64,000 bases of DNA from Albula goreensis (taxonomy: Eukaryota > Chordata > Actinopteri > Albuliformes > Albulidae), in NCBI GenBank assembly GCA_022829145.1, contig CM040765.1, positions 13,789,792 through 13,853,791 on the forward strand, written 5' to 3'. This document shows, piece by piece, positions 41,009-51,821 of this stretch. How positions within the stretch are numbered: position 1 is the stretch's first letter; every line of letters begins with the position of its first letter. The notes beneath the pieces were generated by a model that was not told where the DNA came from, did not search any database, and was given only the letters and a program-made list of their open reading frames with translations. Both the position numbers and the translations under genes were made by a program.

Positions 41009-41219
41009 GGGCAGCAGTGTGGTATAATGGCTGGAGAGCTGGGCCTGTCACTCGGAGGCCACAAGTTCAATTTCCTAGCACGCCACTTTGTTGTACTCCA
41101 GAAATTCACCTGAATTGCATCGGCAAATGTCCAGATGTATAAATGGATGGTGTGTAAAAACGTAAGCTGTGTGAGCTGCCCTGGATAATAGCATCTGCTG
41201 AATGTCTGTAACGTAATGC
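41009..41219 (+). mobile_element. tRNA-derived SINE
   Basis: The 5' part has an A-box-like segment (tggtataatggctggag) and a B-box-like segment (agttcaatttc). The 3' part ends with the common fish SINE tail agctgccctggataatagca, then tctgctgaatgt. About 211 bp, the best preserved copy in the window. Confidence 0.8.
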
Positions 41220-42295
41220 TATGGCCCAGCTGAGTGCACTGTGATGCAGTGCACTGTAGCGTAATTGGGTACCCTGGAAGGGGTGCTATTGGCCTAACAA
41301 GCTGCACTGTGGCTGGATGCTGTAAATAAGCTTTGGCCTAATCAGGTATTCTCTGACCAGGAAGACTTGAGTCCAGTGCAGTATACTGTGTACTGTTAAT
41401 ACAATATACTGTCACTCAATATAGTATACAGTGGTCTAGCACATCAGCTAGAGCTTGGTAAGGATTGGGTTCATTAACCTGAGCTTGAGCTGGAAAATAA
41501 TCAAGTCGAGCTTTTTCTTGTTGTTTCTGTTGCAGTTAAAAGGGAAAACACTCTATAAGGGATGACTTTGTTTTCTTTTTAAGAGCCTTTGGCTTTTTTT
41601 CCATACCGCTGTTTGACTTTGTGCATAAACTTGAACGCGGCTCAATTTGTCAGCCAAATTAAATGCTTGGCAGACGACTGAAAGCAGTTAGATGTAGGAA
41701 AATCTATCAGCAAGGGTACGGTGTGAGTAATTGCTTAGATTCTTGGGGCCATTTTATTATTTTTTTTTTTTTTCCCCATGCATTGGTTAGTGTGTGATGC
41801 TGAGATACGAGTCTCATTAAGACTGAAATTAAAGATGTGGCAGGCCGGAGGACGGTAGGCATTGTCATCCAGTCCTGAGAGGTCAGCGTCTCTGTGTCTG
41901 TCCCCTTTCTGGCATCAGAAACCAGCATTTTAGTTGATGTGCTGAACTGAAAAAAATGACAGTTTCAAACTTTGGAATGTAAATCAATCCAGTCCCCTTC
42001 CAATACCAGAATCTGGTGTCACTGCTGACTGGTCAGAAATCCCACTTTAAGTGCAGGTCTCTCACAGTTAGGAGCAGCACCACTGGCTGGTGGCCACACT
42101 TGGAGGAAACATGAGCCTGTGTGCATTGAATAGGCTTGTAATTTGCTCCATATTGGGCAAGAAGATGTCAGAGACGGTGTTTCATATGAAGGATTTTGGT
42201 AACAGGAGCTGTTTGCTGAAGTGTTGAGAGGTGTTCAAATGGGACCTCTTTAAACACATATACACTCAGTTTTTGTTTGGTCCTTCTCCTCCCAG

Positions 42296-42416
42296 ACCGG
42301 TTCCCAAAACACCAGCGAACGAAAAGAAGGACCGCCCCCTGAGCACGATGACCGACGCCTCCATCTGCACCAGTGGGTCTGACTACGCCACCCATCCGGG
42401 CAGCCCCCCGGGCAGA
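42296..42416 (+). CDS. plekha5: plekha5 exon: WW-to-PH linker
   Basis: 121 nt, acceptor ctcccag and donor gtgagt, entered in phase 2 and left in phase 0. It encodes PVPKTPANEKKDRPLSTM, then TDASICTSGSDYATHPGS and PPGR. This matches the low-complexity linker of PLEKHA5 between WW2 and PH (EEKKERP...SDYAVHP in mammals, from memory). It contains the first in-frame Met downstream of the WW half-domain, at 42,348, in an acceptable start context (A at -3 and A at +4). A WW-less isoform could start there, but no transcript evidence is available. Confidence 0.92.
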
Positions 42417-43025
42417 GTGAGTACCCCCACCTGCCCCTCTCTCCTCACCGCTATATGGTGGACATTAATGATGACACAGTGAGGCGTCATGAAACCGAAA
42501 ACGGACAGGGCTAGCGAGCTACCATATGCTATTAGCTACATACTGGCTTTAAATAGTCACAGTGTTTTGCTGTGGAGGGTCGGCCTTTGGGTTTGCTCAA
42601 ACAAAGATGATTAGCAGCTTATTTTTTGCTCCATCCATTATGTATTTTACCTTCAAGCTTCCAATAAGCAGAGTTCTCAGCCGTTTGGTCAGGTCAGGTT
42701 GCATGCTTTGTTTTTGAAAAATTGTATAACTTGTCAGACTATATGTGCTGGTTATTTATTGGACATATTTATTGGAGTTTTTTGTGGTTCATGTATGTTA
42801 TCCATAGTGTGGAAGAATTGGAGTCAATGCTTATTTAATGCTTATTAAAGGTGTTATTGTTTGATTGAAGTGATAGATGTAATGTAATATGCTACATAGC
42901 AGAAAATTGGTCATTAGGACCCAGCCATTGCCTGATGTATGGCCATCTGTATGGGTATGTTCCCCCAGTGGGATGGAAAGACTAACTGAATTGTGAGCAT
43001 CAATTTGTGCATTTTCAATTCTCAG
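42417..43025 (+). other. plekha5: plekha5 intron (609 bp)
   Basis: GT-AG intron. Nothing distinct was seen in it. Confidence 0.9.
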
Positions 43026-43130
43026 CCATCAAGACCCTCAAAGAAAGTCCACAATTTCGGGAAGAGGTCCAACTCCATAAAGAGGAATCCCAATGCCCCT
43101 GTTGTGAGGAGTGGCTGGCTGTTCAAGCAG
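43026..43130 (+). CDS. plekha5: plekha5 exon: start of PH domain
   Basis: 105 nt, phase 0 at both ends, acceptor ttctcag and donor gtgaat. It encodes PSRPSKKVHNFGKRSNSI, then KRNPNAPVVRSGWLFKQ. The basic stretch KKVHNFGKRSNSIKR immediately before the PH domain and the first PH strand (VVRSGWLFKQ) are characteristic of PLEKHA4-7. The basic run plus the later KKRW motif is where phosphoinositides are expected to bind. The frame stays open for about 70 codons past the donor into a (GA)n repeat, but that part has no family similarity and is intron. Confidence 0.96.
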
Positions 43131-46100
43131 GTGAATAAGCACACTGTCCAGAGATACACAACTCCACAGAGATGGAGATACAGCCTCCACATTCAGAGAA
43201 ATGAACAACACAGTAAGAGAGAGAGAGAGAGAGAGAGAGATCGAGAGAGATACATAGATCATTTAAATGCTGCCCAGAGAGAGAAATATGCTAATACCAT
43301 TACTCATTTATATAAAATTGATCCATTCAATTTTGAAAACACATAAAAACAGTGATCAGCACTCATATCATTAAAAGGTTCTGAAATGCCAAGAAGAGAG
43401 CCCAGAAAAGAGCCCCTTAAAAAACAGATGGCTCTGAGGCGAAGGTCACTAACCTCCACTGACACCAAAAGCGATGATTTTTGTATTAAATTATACATAA
43501 CGCATCATGTATGCAGCTGCGGCAAATGTCTTGAATAACAGTCACAAGGGGTCAGCAGAAATAGGCTTTAAATACTCTAATAAGTGCAAGTCTGTTTAAA
43601 TTTGCTCTCTTTTTATTACCATAACCCCACAGGCCCCTGTTCTCAGAGCTTTAACAGAAACCTGACTGCTCAGCCTGGATAGCTTGTTCATATGCAAACT
43701 TAATCATGGAACAAGAAAAGGAAAACATGTGACTTTTAAAAGAAATACATGCATAGTTTCTGCATGGCTGATATTTTGTAGACTGATTTGGTATCACAAG
43801 TTGTACATGCCCGAGTATGATGTCTTCAATAGAACGCCTGCTTTCCGTCACAATAATTCAGCGGTGAGGCACGGAGCTCAAGGCATCAATACTTCTGACA
43901 GGGGCAACGAGCGATTAAGTTTTCAGGTGAAGAATATTTTGTAAAACACAAACTCTGAAAAATAACAAGCCGTTGCTGATGTGAAAGTGCCAGTTGTAGG
44001 GATCATGTTTTAGCAGAGATACATCTCATTGTTTCATTGTTAATTGCTTTGGCAGTGTTATGTATGCAGTCTTGCCAATAAAGCAGTATTGAGCTGATTT
44101 CTATTGATACAGAATCCGCAGAGGGAGTGGATACAAACACTACTCAGAGAGTGAGCTACAGACCATGCAGCTGTATTTAAGAGGGTTTTATTTTTAATTG
44201 ACTGCAAGAGAGCGAGTAAGGCTCTTAGAATATTTCTTATTAATTTCCTTTGGTTTCAGTTCAGAGCGAGTAGATGACAGAAACAGTGTCAATTTAACTG
44301 AAATATCAAAGAACCCTCACAGGATTTGTGAATGAGTTCTGCATAGAGGAATTAAATATGTGCATGCACAGATGTTCACAAACACACATGCATCTACACA
44401 TAAAAACACACACACAAAGATGCACACAAATACACATTTATTAAGATGAAACTAATGCCGCATCTCTGTTGTGAACTTTCTATTTGCTTCCTTCCACTAG
44501 CTTTGCTTACTGCAGCCAAATGGACATGGATACTTCCTCCTAAAATGATTTCACGCATGCCATGGTGTTTGTTCTTGCATAATTTACAGATTTGATGCAG
44601 CTGCAGTTACAGAGAAAATGAGGGGGTATAACCTATGAAAAAAGGTCCATGAAGTGCTATGTTGCTTACTTCTACTTCTTTTTTGGAGTATTTTTTTCAG
44701 GAAAACTAGAAAGGGAAATTGGTGGTGGGTACCTTTAAACAAAACCAGTCTCACTTTATCTCCATTCCTGCATGCTCCTTCCCCAGGGTTTAGTTTTTCA
44801 CTGCAGCCTTGGGTTCATTGGAAAGGGCACTGGTGGATAATGGATGGCACATACAGACAGATTCATTTTCAGCACAGTAAGACACATCATCTAATGCTCC
44901 CTGCAGAGCGTGTCACGCACATACGGTTATATTACACGCATGGTAATGGTCTTCTTCTATACCGTAGGTCATTGTCAAGACTGAAGGCCTTGTTTACGCT
45001 GAGCATAGGCAACTTTTATTGCTTGCAACCAAATCACCCTGAGATTGCTCCATGTAATGCAATGGGACTTGGTGCAGTTTGTTATGATATTGTATGTAGC
45101 TCTTTGGAGTATAGCTCTTTGGTCCTGTATTTGCACTAAACCATTTCTGACATTCAGTTATATTTTTAGTCTGATGCTTAGTTACATGCTATTCTGGCTG
45201 CCCCTGTGATATGCATTTTGGATCACTTCCCATAGTTGAATTATGTTGTTAGCCAGCAAAACAAGTAAATACTACAAATGGACATAAATGAAAAATTGCA
45301 TAATCTCCAGGAATAGTCTCACAGCTGTGATGGTAATTAGAACAGTGAGGTCAAAGGTCATGTACCTGATCTAGAAATGGGCATCAACTGCTGGTGCCAA
45401 GCATACCAGTTTGATAGATTTTCTTTCAGCAGTAATACAAAATTATTCTGAGGAAGTAACACTCTGCTTTGAATGCCAAGCAGTATGTTTTTATCTAACC
45501 TTTTGACAAGCGAGCTGTTTTTCCCACAACATAAACAAGTCATATTTTAAATAATTTATCAGCAATGTCTAAAATACAGATGCTACAATTTTTCAGTTTG
45601 TGGAAAATAATTTTATATGACATTACCACATTCTACATGGTGTCTCATGAATATTAGTCAAGCAAGTTTCACGCTGCTTTGGGATGTTGTATTGCTGACT
45701 TGAATAACTTAATAAATGCACTTAGTAAATGCATTTGTGCAAGTCTCTGTTTCCTCATGTAATCAACTGGCTGAATATCTGACTTTCAAGCAAGCTCCCA
45801 TGATCAATATTTTGCTTAACAGTAATGTGCAGCTTGGTTTTTATTCTACGTATTCTTGTGTTAAGATTGTGAAGGGTCAAAGCATGTCCAACAATCTTAG
45901 ACTATGACTTGCGGAGACCCTTTTCTATTGACATGCATTATAAGTTAGTTATCTTGTTAGATCCTTCATGGTGTTTGGCAGTGCGTAGCGCGGTGTGCTA
46001 TTGATTCATGTGTACGGCCTTCAGTATCCTGCAGCACCAAATCCCAGTGCTGTGTGCCTTGTCCTTGATTGCAGCTTGAATCGTCCTTTCAGGCCAGTCT

Positions 46101-46998
46101 TCCGTCAAACAGCAAAGGACTCTTCCTGGATAACAGGAAGTCTCCTCACAACCAAAGCGAGAGATAAGAAATCACACTCTCTTTTCCTTAAGATGTACTG
46201 AGCGCCAACAACATCAGCGACCTTTTGATAAACTCCATGTTTAATTAACGCTGTGCTGAAAGCACCATCGTTTGACACAACCGAGGATAGCTTTTTTTTC
46301 CATCCTGACACGTTTTCCTTTAGGGACACAGTTATTTAGGGTATACAGGTATTTTGGGTATATGAACAAACTGGAAAACAAGTATAAAAATATAAGGTTT
46401 ATGCTGAGTATTACTACAGCAGAGTTACAAAACAGTATTACCCTGTGTTTTAGGTGTATGGCAACAGCAACAGATTCAAAAACAAGGCAGGACCGTATTA
46501 TCTAGAAAAAAAGACACCAGGAATTTTGTCTCTGCTGTTAAGAGATAAAGAGGAGTAATTTGTCAGTCAGAGGAGAGAGAGTGAGATGGGTTTTTGCAGT
46601 AGATTTTAAGGGAATTGGGAGACATTGCACTTAGCTGGCTGGGCTCTGTGAGTGATGCTGTCTAGGGGTGGGGAAAAGATCAATATAGCTGAGTATCTGG
46701 TATTATTTTTCACCATATACCATAATACTTTATTGTAGGAACACAGTGACATTTTTGTCTTTGTGAAACAGTTTACCTTTATGAAGCTTAAGTTCACATT
46801 ACCCCAAGATTAAAAATAGGTTTATGTAAGTTTGATGGCCACATCCTTTTTAATGGATTTTGACAGGATTTTGGTTGTAAGGCATATCAGATCTCAATAT
46901 TCATATATTTGCCGTATTGTCATACTGTGGGAGTAGCATATTGTGAGGTCCTTGGCAATTTCACCCCTAACGTTACCCCTGCTGTCTCCCTATCCCAG
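43131..46998 (+). other. plekha5: plekha5 intron (3.9 kb)
   Basis: GT-AG intron inside the PH domain. It starts near a (GA)n tract at 43,215-43,241 and has a degenerate CA-rich stretch at 44,360-44,440. No other feature is supported. Confidence 0.88.
43215..43241. repeat. (GA)n microsatellite
   Basis: GA dinucleotides in the intron after the first PH exon, continued by interrupted GA to about 43,250. Confidence 0.95.
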
Positions 46999-47071
46999 GA
47001 CAGCGCAGGAATGAAACTCTGGAAGAAGAGGTGGTTTGTGCTGTCTGATATGTGCCTGTTCTACTACAGAG
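46999..47071 (+). CDS. plekha5: plekha5 exon: PH domain, strands 2-3
   Basis: 73 nt, acceptor atcccag and donor gtgagt, phase 0 in and phase 1 out. It encodes DSAGMKLWKKRWFVLSDM, then CLFYYR plus the first base of the next codon. The K-x-W-K-K-R-W-F-V-L motif is the hallmark PH core, and its basic residues line the lipid headgroup pocket in this family. It joins the preceding exon at ...LFKQ|DSAG and the next at YYR|DEKEE without loss of frame. Confidence 0.97.
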
Positions 47072-47386
47072 GTGAGTCTCTCCCTCTCCCCTTACCAGCA
47101 AACACTGGGCCTCTACGCTCAATGACAGGCTAAATATTTAACCCAGGGACAGTCTTAGGAGAATAATGGGGAATAAAGAGCAAATGTTACTCATGGTAAA
47201 CAGACACAATGCTAATGTAGCATGGATTGGAAGGATTGCAGTAGAGAAGGTAGTTTTATGTACGGATTGTCTCTTCTTGTCACTGAGTGGCTGTTGTGAA
47301 TTTTGAGTAGTAGTTTTCGGGTGCTGATTGACTGCTTTACTGTCCTCCCTGTCTGTGTGTTGAATGGTTATTTCTTTCTTCTACAG
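47072..47386 (+). other. plekha5: plekha5 intron (315 bp)
   Basis: Short GT-AG intron within the PH domain. Nothing else was seen. Confidence 0.92.
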
Positions 47387-47487
47387 ATGAGAAAGAAGAA
47401 GGAATCCTTGGAAGTATTCTTCTGCCTAGCTTTCATATTTCAATGCTTTCTGTGGATGACCATATCAATAAGAAGTATTCCTTCAAG
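47387..47487 (+). CDS. plekha5: plekha5 exon: PH domain, strands 4-6
   Basis: 101 nt, acceptor tctacag and donor gtcagt, phase 1 in and phase 0 out. It encodes (D)EKEEGILGSILLPSFH, then ISMLSVDDHINKKYSFK. The DEKEEGILGSI segment is nearly invariant in PLEKHA5/6, and DHIN.KY.FK is the PLEKHA5 form of the next strand. The intron before it is only 315 bp, short compared with the neighbouring introns. Confidence 0.97.
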
Positions 47488-49136
47488 GTCAGTACTTCAT
47501 CATTATAGTAATAGTAATGCAATGTAATGCTTTGTAAAAGGGAATGGAGATGGTATTCAGCGTTGGATAGAAACAGATGCGCAGTTCAGTGTTATCTGTT
47601 CCTGTCCCTTTACAAATGAACCTATAAATAAATAAAGTAATATTTGTTTTCAGACTTGGGATAATTGGATGTTGTCAAAGCTCAGTGTTTTTCTTCATCT
47701 CTCTCTGTCTCTCTCTGGCCATGGTTTGCTTCATGTCTCTCGGGGCTGAGTGAGGTGGAGTGTATTGGCATGCTTACAGAGAAGAATACTGCTTCCACAT
47801 GGTAAGTTGGGTTACAATGCAGGACAAGGTCTGAGCTCACACATACACACACACACACACACATTGGCAGATACGCCAAGCTCACAACCACAGGCATACA
47901 CAGAAACATGCACAGATGCACGCTCAACTACGTACACACATATACACACACATCCTCTCTCTAAGAGATTAGTATTTTATTCCTTTCCCCAAATGACTTT
48001 AATTAGGCTTTAAACATGAACAGCTGCATCCTTTTATTTTGGATCTGTTTATGCTTTCTTCTCTCTTTTTCTTTTCTTTCCTTCTGTCACACATAGCTCT
48101 CAGCGGCAGCTGATTTTGCCTGCATTAACCACACTTCTCTGTTAAACTCAGTAGATGTGTGTGAAGTCATTTTCATTACCCAGTTTGCTGGGCCAGAGGG
48201 CTCTTTCACACATGTAAAGCAAATTTTCACAGTATTCACTCATTCATTTCACATATCACACGTTCATCAAGAATGGACTTCATATATGTGTGCGAACCAT
48301 TTGGCTTTAGCTATGCCCATCCACACCCTACACAGTCATGGGACATGATTTTTCTTTAAGTACATTTCCACCATATTTCTTGGTTGAGCTCACATTTATC
48401 TCATATTGACCAGATGTGTGTGAAATTCCTTTCGCCACCCTAGTACACAAACCACACCTGTTATGGCTGCCAGTGACAGCGCTCACACTTTTCCCTGCCG
48501 TTTTGCTCATGCATCAGGCATGCATTGCACATGTGCATGAGCGTCTGCCCGTGGCTCATAATTTAAAGGTGCACCCGCGGTGTGAATCCTAGCCTCACTT
48601 TTCAGACTAATACTGTGAGCCAGACAAAATACCCACTTAATGCCTTAATGCCCGCATAATGCCTTCAAACTTTGGGGATGTTCTTTGCCAGTAAACTCTA
48701 TTAGTGACTATTTGTAGCTAATCACAATCTCTGTGAAGGGGGTAATTGAGGTTGAAGCCGGGAGATTCTCTGGAGGTTGTTCAGTAATTAATACAGACGT
48801 ATGTAAACCTTTCTTGGCCAACCACATCTAGCCTTACAAATTGGAGGGCACCAATAAGCTTGGGGACAGCCTATGCCAAATCAGAGAATGTTTCACAGGT
48901 GGTCTGTCAGAGATTCAGTATGCGGGCCGTCTTGGCATACTGCACCCAATCAGGAGTCCATGTGTCACTCTGATTACCAGAAACCAATCTGAAAACATGG
49001 AAAACCACTGCATAAGAGGACAGTGCATTAATCCAATCTCACCCAGCCCTCTTCCCTCCCTCTCTCTTCCCTTTCTGTCTCTCTTTTTCAGGTGGCAGGG
49101 CTTCCATAAACCCTCACCCTGTGCTTTCTCGACCAG
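47488..49136 (+). other. plekha5: plekha5 intron (1.65 kb)
   Basis: GT-AG intron. It has a CA-rich stretch at about 47,840-47,950 and, near the 3' end, a pyrimidine tract followed by an unused AG at 49,090-49,091. Confidence 0.9.
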
Positions 49137-49252
49137 GCCACGCACCCCAACATGCGGACCTACTACTTCTGCACGGACACGGCCAAAGACATGGAGTCCT
49201 GGATGAGGGTGATGACTGATGCAGCCCTGGTGCACACAGAGCCAATCAAGAG
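49137..49252 (+). CDS. plekha5: plekha5 exon: end of PH domain with C-terminal helix
   Basis: 116 nt, phase 0 in and phase 2 out, donor gtagaa. It encodes ATHPNMRTYYFCTDTAKD, then MESWMRVMTDAALVHTEP and IK plus two bases of Arg. HPNMRTYYFCTDT followed by a Trp-containing helix (ESWMRVM..AA) is the PH C-terminal strand and helix of PLEKHA5. The acceptor (ctcgaccag) is weak. A more pyrimidine-rich AG lies 45 nt upstream, but its use would bring an in-frame TAA at 49,107. Confidence 0.96.
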
Positions 49253-49605
49253 GTAGAAACAGTGATGACATCAATCAGAGGGGGCAGTTTAAAAAACACA
49301 GCCATTACAGTTTATGTCATGTAAATTATCTTCTGTCTTTGAGAAACCCATTGCAAGTGATCAGAATGCATAATTCAGCTAAATGGAACTTTCTGCCCAC
49401 AACTTGAATGGAACCTGTGTGTGAAATAGATCTGCTTCTTTCTTTCCTTCTCTCCCTCTTTATCCTTCTCTCCCTGTCTCTGCCTCTTTCACCTTCTCTC
49501 CTTTATCTCACTCCATCTTTTGTATCTTCATTTCTCACAATATTTTTGTTTTTTGCTCCCCTCTTTTCCTCCATTTCTCTCTGCTCTATCTTGCTCCCTC
49601 TGTAG
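49253..49605 (+). other. plekha5: plekha5 intron (353 bp) with long pyrimidine tract
   Basis: GT-AG intron. From about 49,430 to 49,600 it is almost pure C/T interrupted by short A-containing steps. This is an unusually long polypyrimidine tract before the giant repeat exon and a possible landing site for PTB-type splicing factors. Confidence 0.9.
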
Positions 49606-51084
49606 GCAGAAGATGGAGCGCTGTATCGTGCAGGAGATGAACAGTACTCTGTGCCGGCGGGTTGTGACCCGGCATGAGGCCCATCAGCAGGTCCTGGTCC
49701 AGTCAGAGATGCAGAGTAAAGACATACCATGGGAGGCAGCGGTCCAGTGTGTCCAGGAGAGGGAGAGGAGGTCAACGGATAGTGGGAGGGCTGGAGAGAG
49801 CTACGATGTGCAAAAGGATGGAGCAGAAAGGCCGCGGCCCAAGAGCAGCAGCTCCAGACTGCAGCCCAGCCAGGCGGCAGCCATCGTAGCAGCTGTGATT
49901 TCTTGCGCACACCAGAGCAACAGTGCTGCTCCCCAGCAGGTCAGCCAGTACAAGGTCGCCCAGGTGAATGGGGCAGGGGACGTCAGCCAGGTGGAGGATG
50001 TGAATGCTCCACCCACCAGGGCCTCCACTCACGCCCTCCCCCAGAGAGACTCCACCCAGCCTCAGGCTCTTCCCCAGAAAGACCTCACGCAATCCCAGCC
50101 GCAGACTCAGAAAGACTCCGCCCATTCTCAAGCCCCTGCCCAGGTGGACTCAATCTACTTTCAGACCATTCCCCAGAGAGACTCCGCTCCTCCGCAAAGA
50201 GACCCCGTTCAAAGAGAATCTACCCATCCCCAGCCCCAGAGAGACTCCACCAATTCACAGGCCCTTCTCCAAAAAGACTCCACCCATTCACAGGCCCCTC
50301 CCCAAAGAGACTACACTCAGTCACAGGCCCCTCCCCAAAGAGACTCCACCCATTCACAGGCCCCTCCCCAAAAAGACTACGCTCAGTCACAGGCCCCTCC
50401 CCAGAGAGACTCCATCCAATCACAGGCCCCTTCCCAACAAGACTCGACCCATTCACAGGCTCCTCCCCAAAGAGACTGCACCCATTTACAGCCCCCTCCC
50501 CATAGAGACGCCACCCATTCACAGACCCTTCCCCAAAGTGACTCCACCCATTCGCAAGTACCTCCTCAAAGAGACTCCAGCCATTTACAGGTTCCTCCCT
50601 ATAGAGACTCCACCCATTCACAGGCCCCTCCCCTAGTAGACACCACCCATTTACAGGTTCCTCCCTATAGAGACTCCTCCCATTCACAAGCCCCTCCTCT
50701 AGTAGACTCCATTCATTTACAGGTTCCTCCCTATAGAGACTCCACCCATTCACAAGCCCCTCCCCTAGTGGACTCCACCCATTCACAGGTTCCTCTCCAA
50801 AGAGAATCCAGCCATTCCAAGACCCAGAGAGATCCAGCCCATTTACAGACATCTCACCTAAGAGATCCTGCAAATACCCAGCTCCATAGAGACTCTTCCC
50901 ATTTCCAGGCTTCTTCCCAGAGAGACCCCGCCCAGTTTCAGACTCTCCCCAAGAGAGACTGTTCCCGTTCTCAGGCGCCTCCTCAAGAGCCTGAGAAGAC
51001 CTTACAGAGAACTAACTCCATGCAGCAGCTGGAGCAGTGGGTGAGGATTCAGAGAGGGCGGGTCCAAGAGGATGACACCAGGAG
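49606..51084 (+). CDS. plekha5: plekha5 giant exon: disordered linker with 11-residue repeat array
   Basis: 1,479 nt (492 full codons), phase 2 at both ends, acceptor tctgtag and donor gtgagg. The first 125 or so residues are ordinary linker (RQKMERCIVQEMNSTL..., then YDVQKDGAERPRPK, which resembles YGFQKDGQDRP in mammalian PLEKHA5). From about 50,037 to 50,987 follow about 30 imperfect copies of an 11-residue unit, consensus QAPPQRDSTHS. It then returns to conserved sequence, TLQRTNSMQQLEQWVRIQ, ending in EDDTRR. The repeat is rich in Pro, Gln, Ser, Thr and Asp, with almost no hydrophobic residues and no membrane segment, so it is predicted to be disordered. The mammalian interval between these landmarks is, from memory, a few tens of residues. 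The insertion keeps frame exactly and has no stop, which argues that it is translated. Confidence 0.93.
50037..50987 (+). repeat. coding minisatellite, 33-nt unit, about 30 copies
   Basis: The unit encodes QAPPQRDSTHS with changes such as QKDYAQS, HRDATHS, YRDSTHS, LVDSTHS and QRESSHS. Most units are exactly 33 nt; a few at the edges are shortened (for example QRDPVQ and KTQRDPAHL). Positions 50,588-50,785 hold three near-identical 66-nt double units (YRD type followed by LVD type). Degeneracy is greatest at both ends and least in the middle, as expected if unequal exchange homogenises the centre. Confidence 0.95.
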
Positions 51085-51821
51085 GTGAGGAGATGGTGGG
51101 CTGGCGATTATGGGAATTGTGGTCCGTGTCATATTGAGCCTTCATCATCCAAACAATACATGCAAATTGTTTTGCAGTTTCAGCATCATTGCCAACCCCT
51201 GACATAAAAGCCTTATTGTTTAGATTAACTTGTGAGAGTTTTGATGTTACTTTGAGTGTTTATAATATTCTCTGTACCTCCTCCACTTCTGTAAACAGTT
51301 TACTGAGCGCTCACACTGACAACAGCAAAATGTGTAAATGTACAGAAAACTGCACACCAGCAGAATTGCTTCTCTATGATTTTCTTCCACTTTGTATTGA
51401 TTTTAATTCACACTAACAATGCAGGAGATAATGGCATTTCATATTTTCATATATTTACAGTAGCCTTTATTTTTGAGGAAAAGATATTTGAAAATACAAG
51501 GCGGCTCATTCATTTTCACCCCAAGTTAAAGTGGGAAGTTATTTCCATTGATCAGCTCTGGACGTGAATAGATCAGTTTCCTTGGGCTTTTTTAAGTTAG
51601 AAGAAAATGTAAGCACAATTCTGCCCATTAGCTGTGTGATATTAGAGGGAAATATATACACAGTTTCATTGGCTCTCTAGCATTCCAGGGAAGAGTAAAT
51701 GCTTTTACAATTGGCTCCTCTTTGTTGGAGGGAAATATAAGTGATTTTCCCATTGGCTCTTGAATGTCATGTGGAAATGTAGCATAGTTCTCATTCGCTT
51801 TTCCATCCGTTTACTTTCCAG
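51085..51821 (+). other. plekha5: plekha5 intron (737 bp)
   Basis: GT-AG intron, AT-rich. Between about 51,600 and 51,790 a motif of the form 'ggaaatata...cattggctct' recurs about three times, a weak degenerate tandem repeat. Confidence 0.85.

Larger units (their letters stand above)
35540..42295 (+). other. plekha5: plekha5 intron (6.8 kb)
   Basis: GT donor at 35,540 and AG acceptor at 42,294-42,295. It contains a 26-T run at 38,874-38,899, a 38-bp tandem duplication at 39,144, SINE pieces at 39.9 and 40.7 kb, a palindromic element at 40,498-40,633 and a full-length-looking SINE at 41,009-41,219. No exon was seen inside. Confidence 0.85.

Noticed and set aside
43131-43346. Extension of the PH exon frame through the donor for about 70 codons
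   Set aside because: The family sequence continues in the exon at 46,999 (LFKQ|DSAGMKLW), and the extension runs into a GA repeat. It is intron.
50220-50873. 217-codon minus-strand ORF and 200/210-codon plus ORFs over the repeat
   Set aside because: Shadows of the coding minisatellite: any frame stays open when a stop-free 33-nt unit is repeated. Kept only as a finding.
50037-50987. Regular 33-bp repeats resembling a CRISPR array
   Set aside because: There are no unique spacers between repeats, the units diverge gradually, and the frame is continuous with a PLEKHA5 exon in a vertebrate gene.
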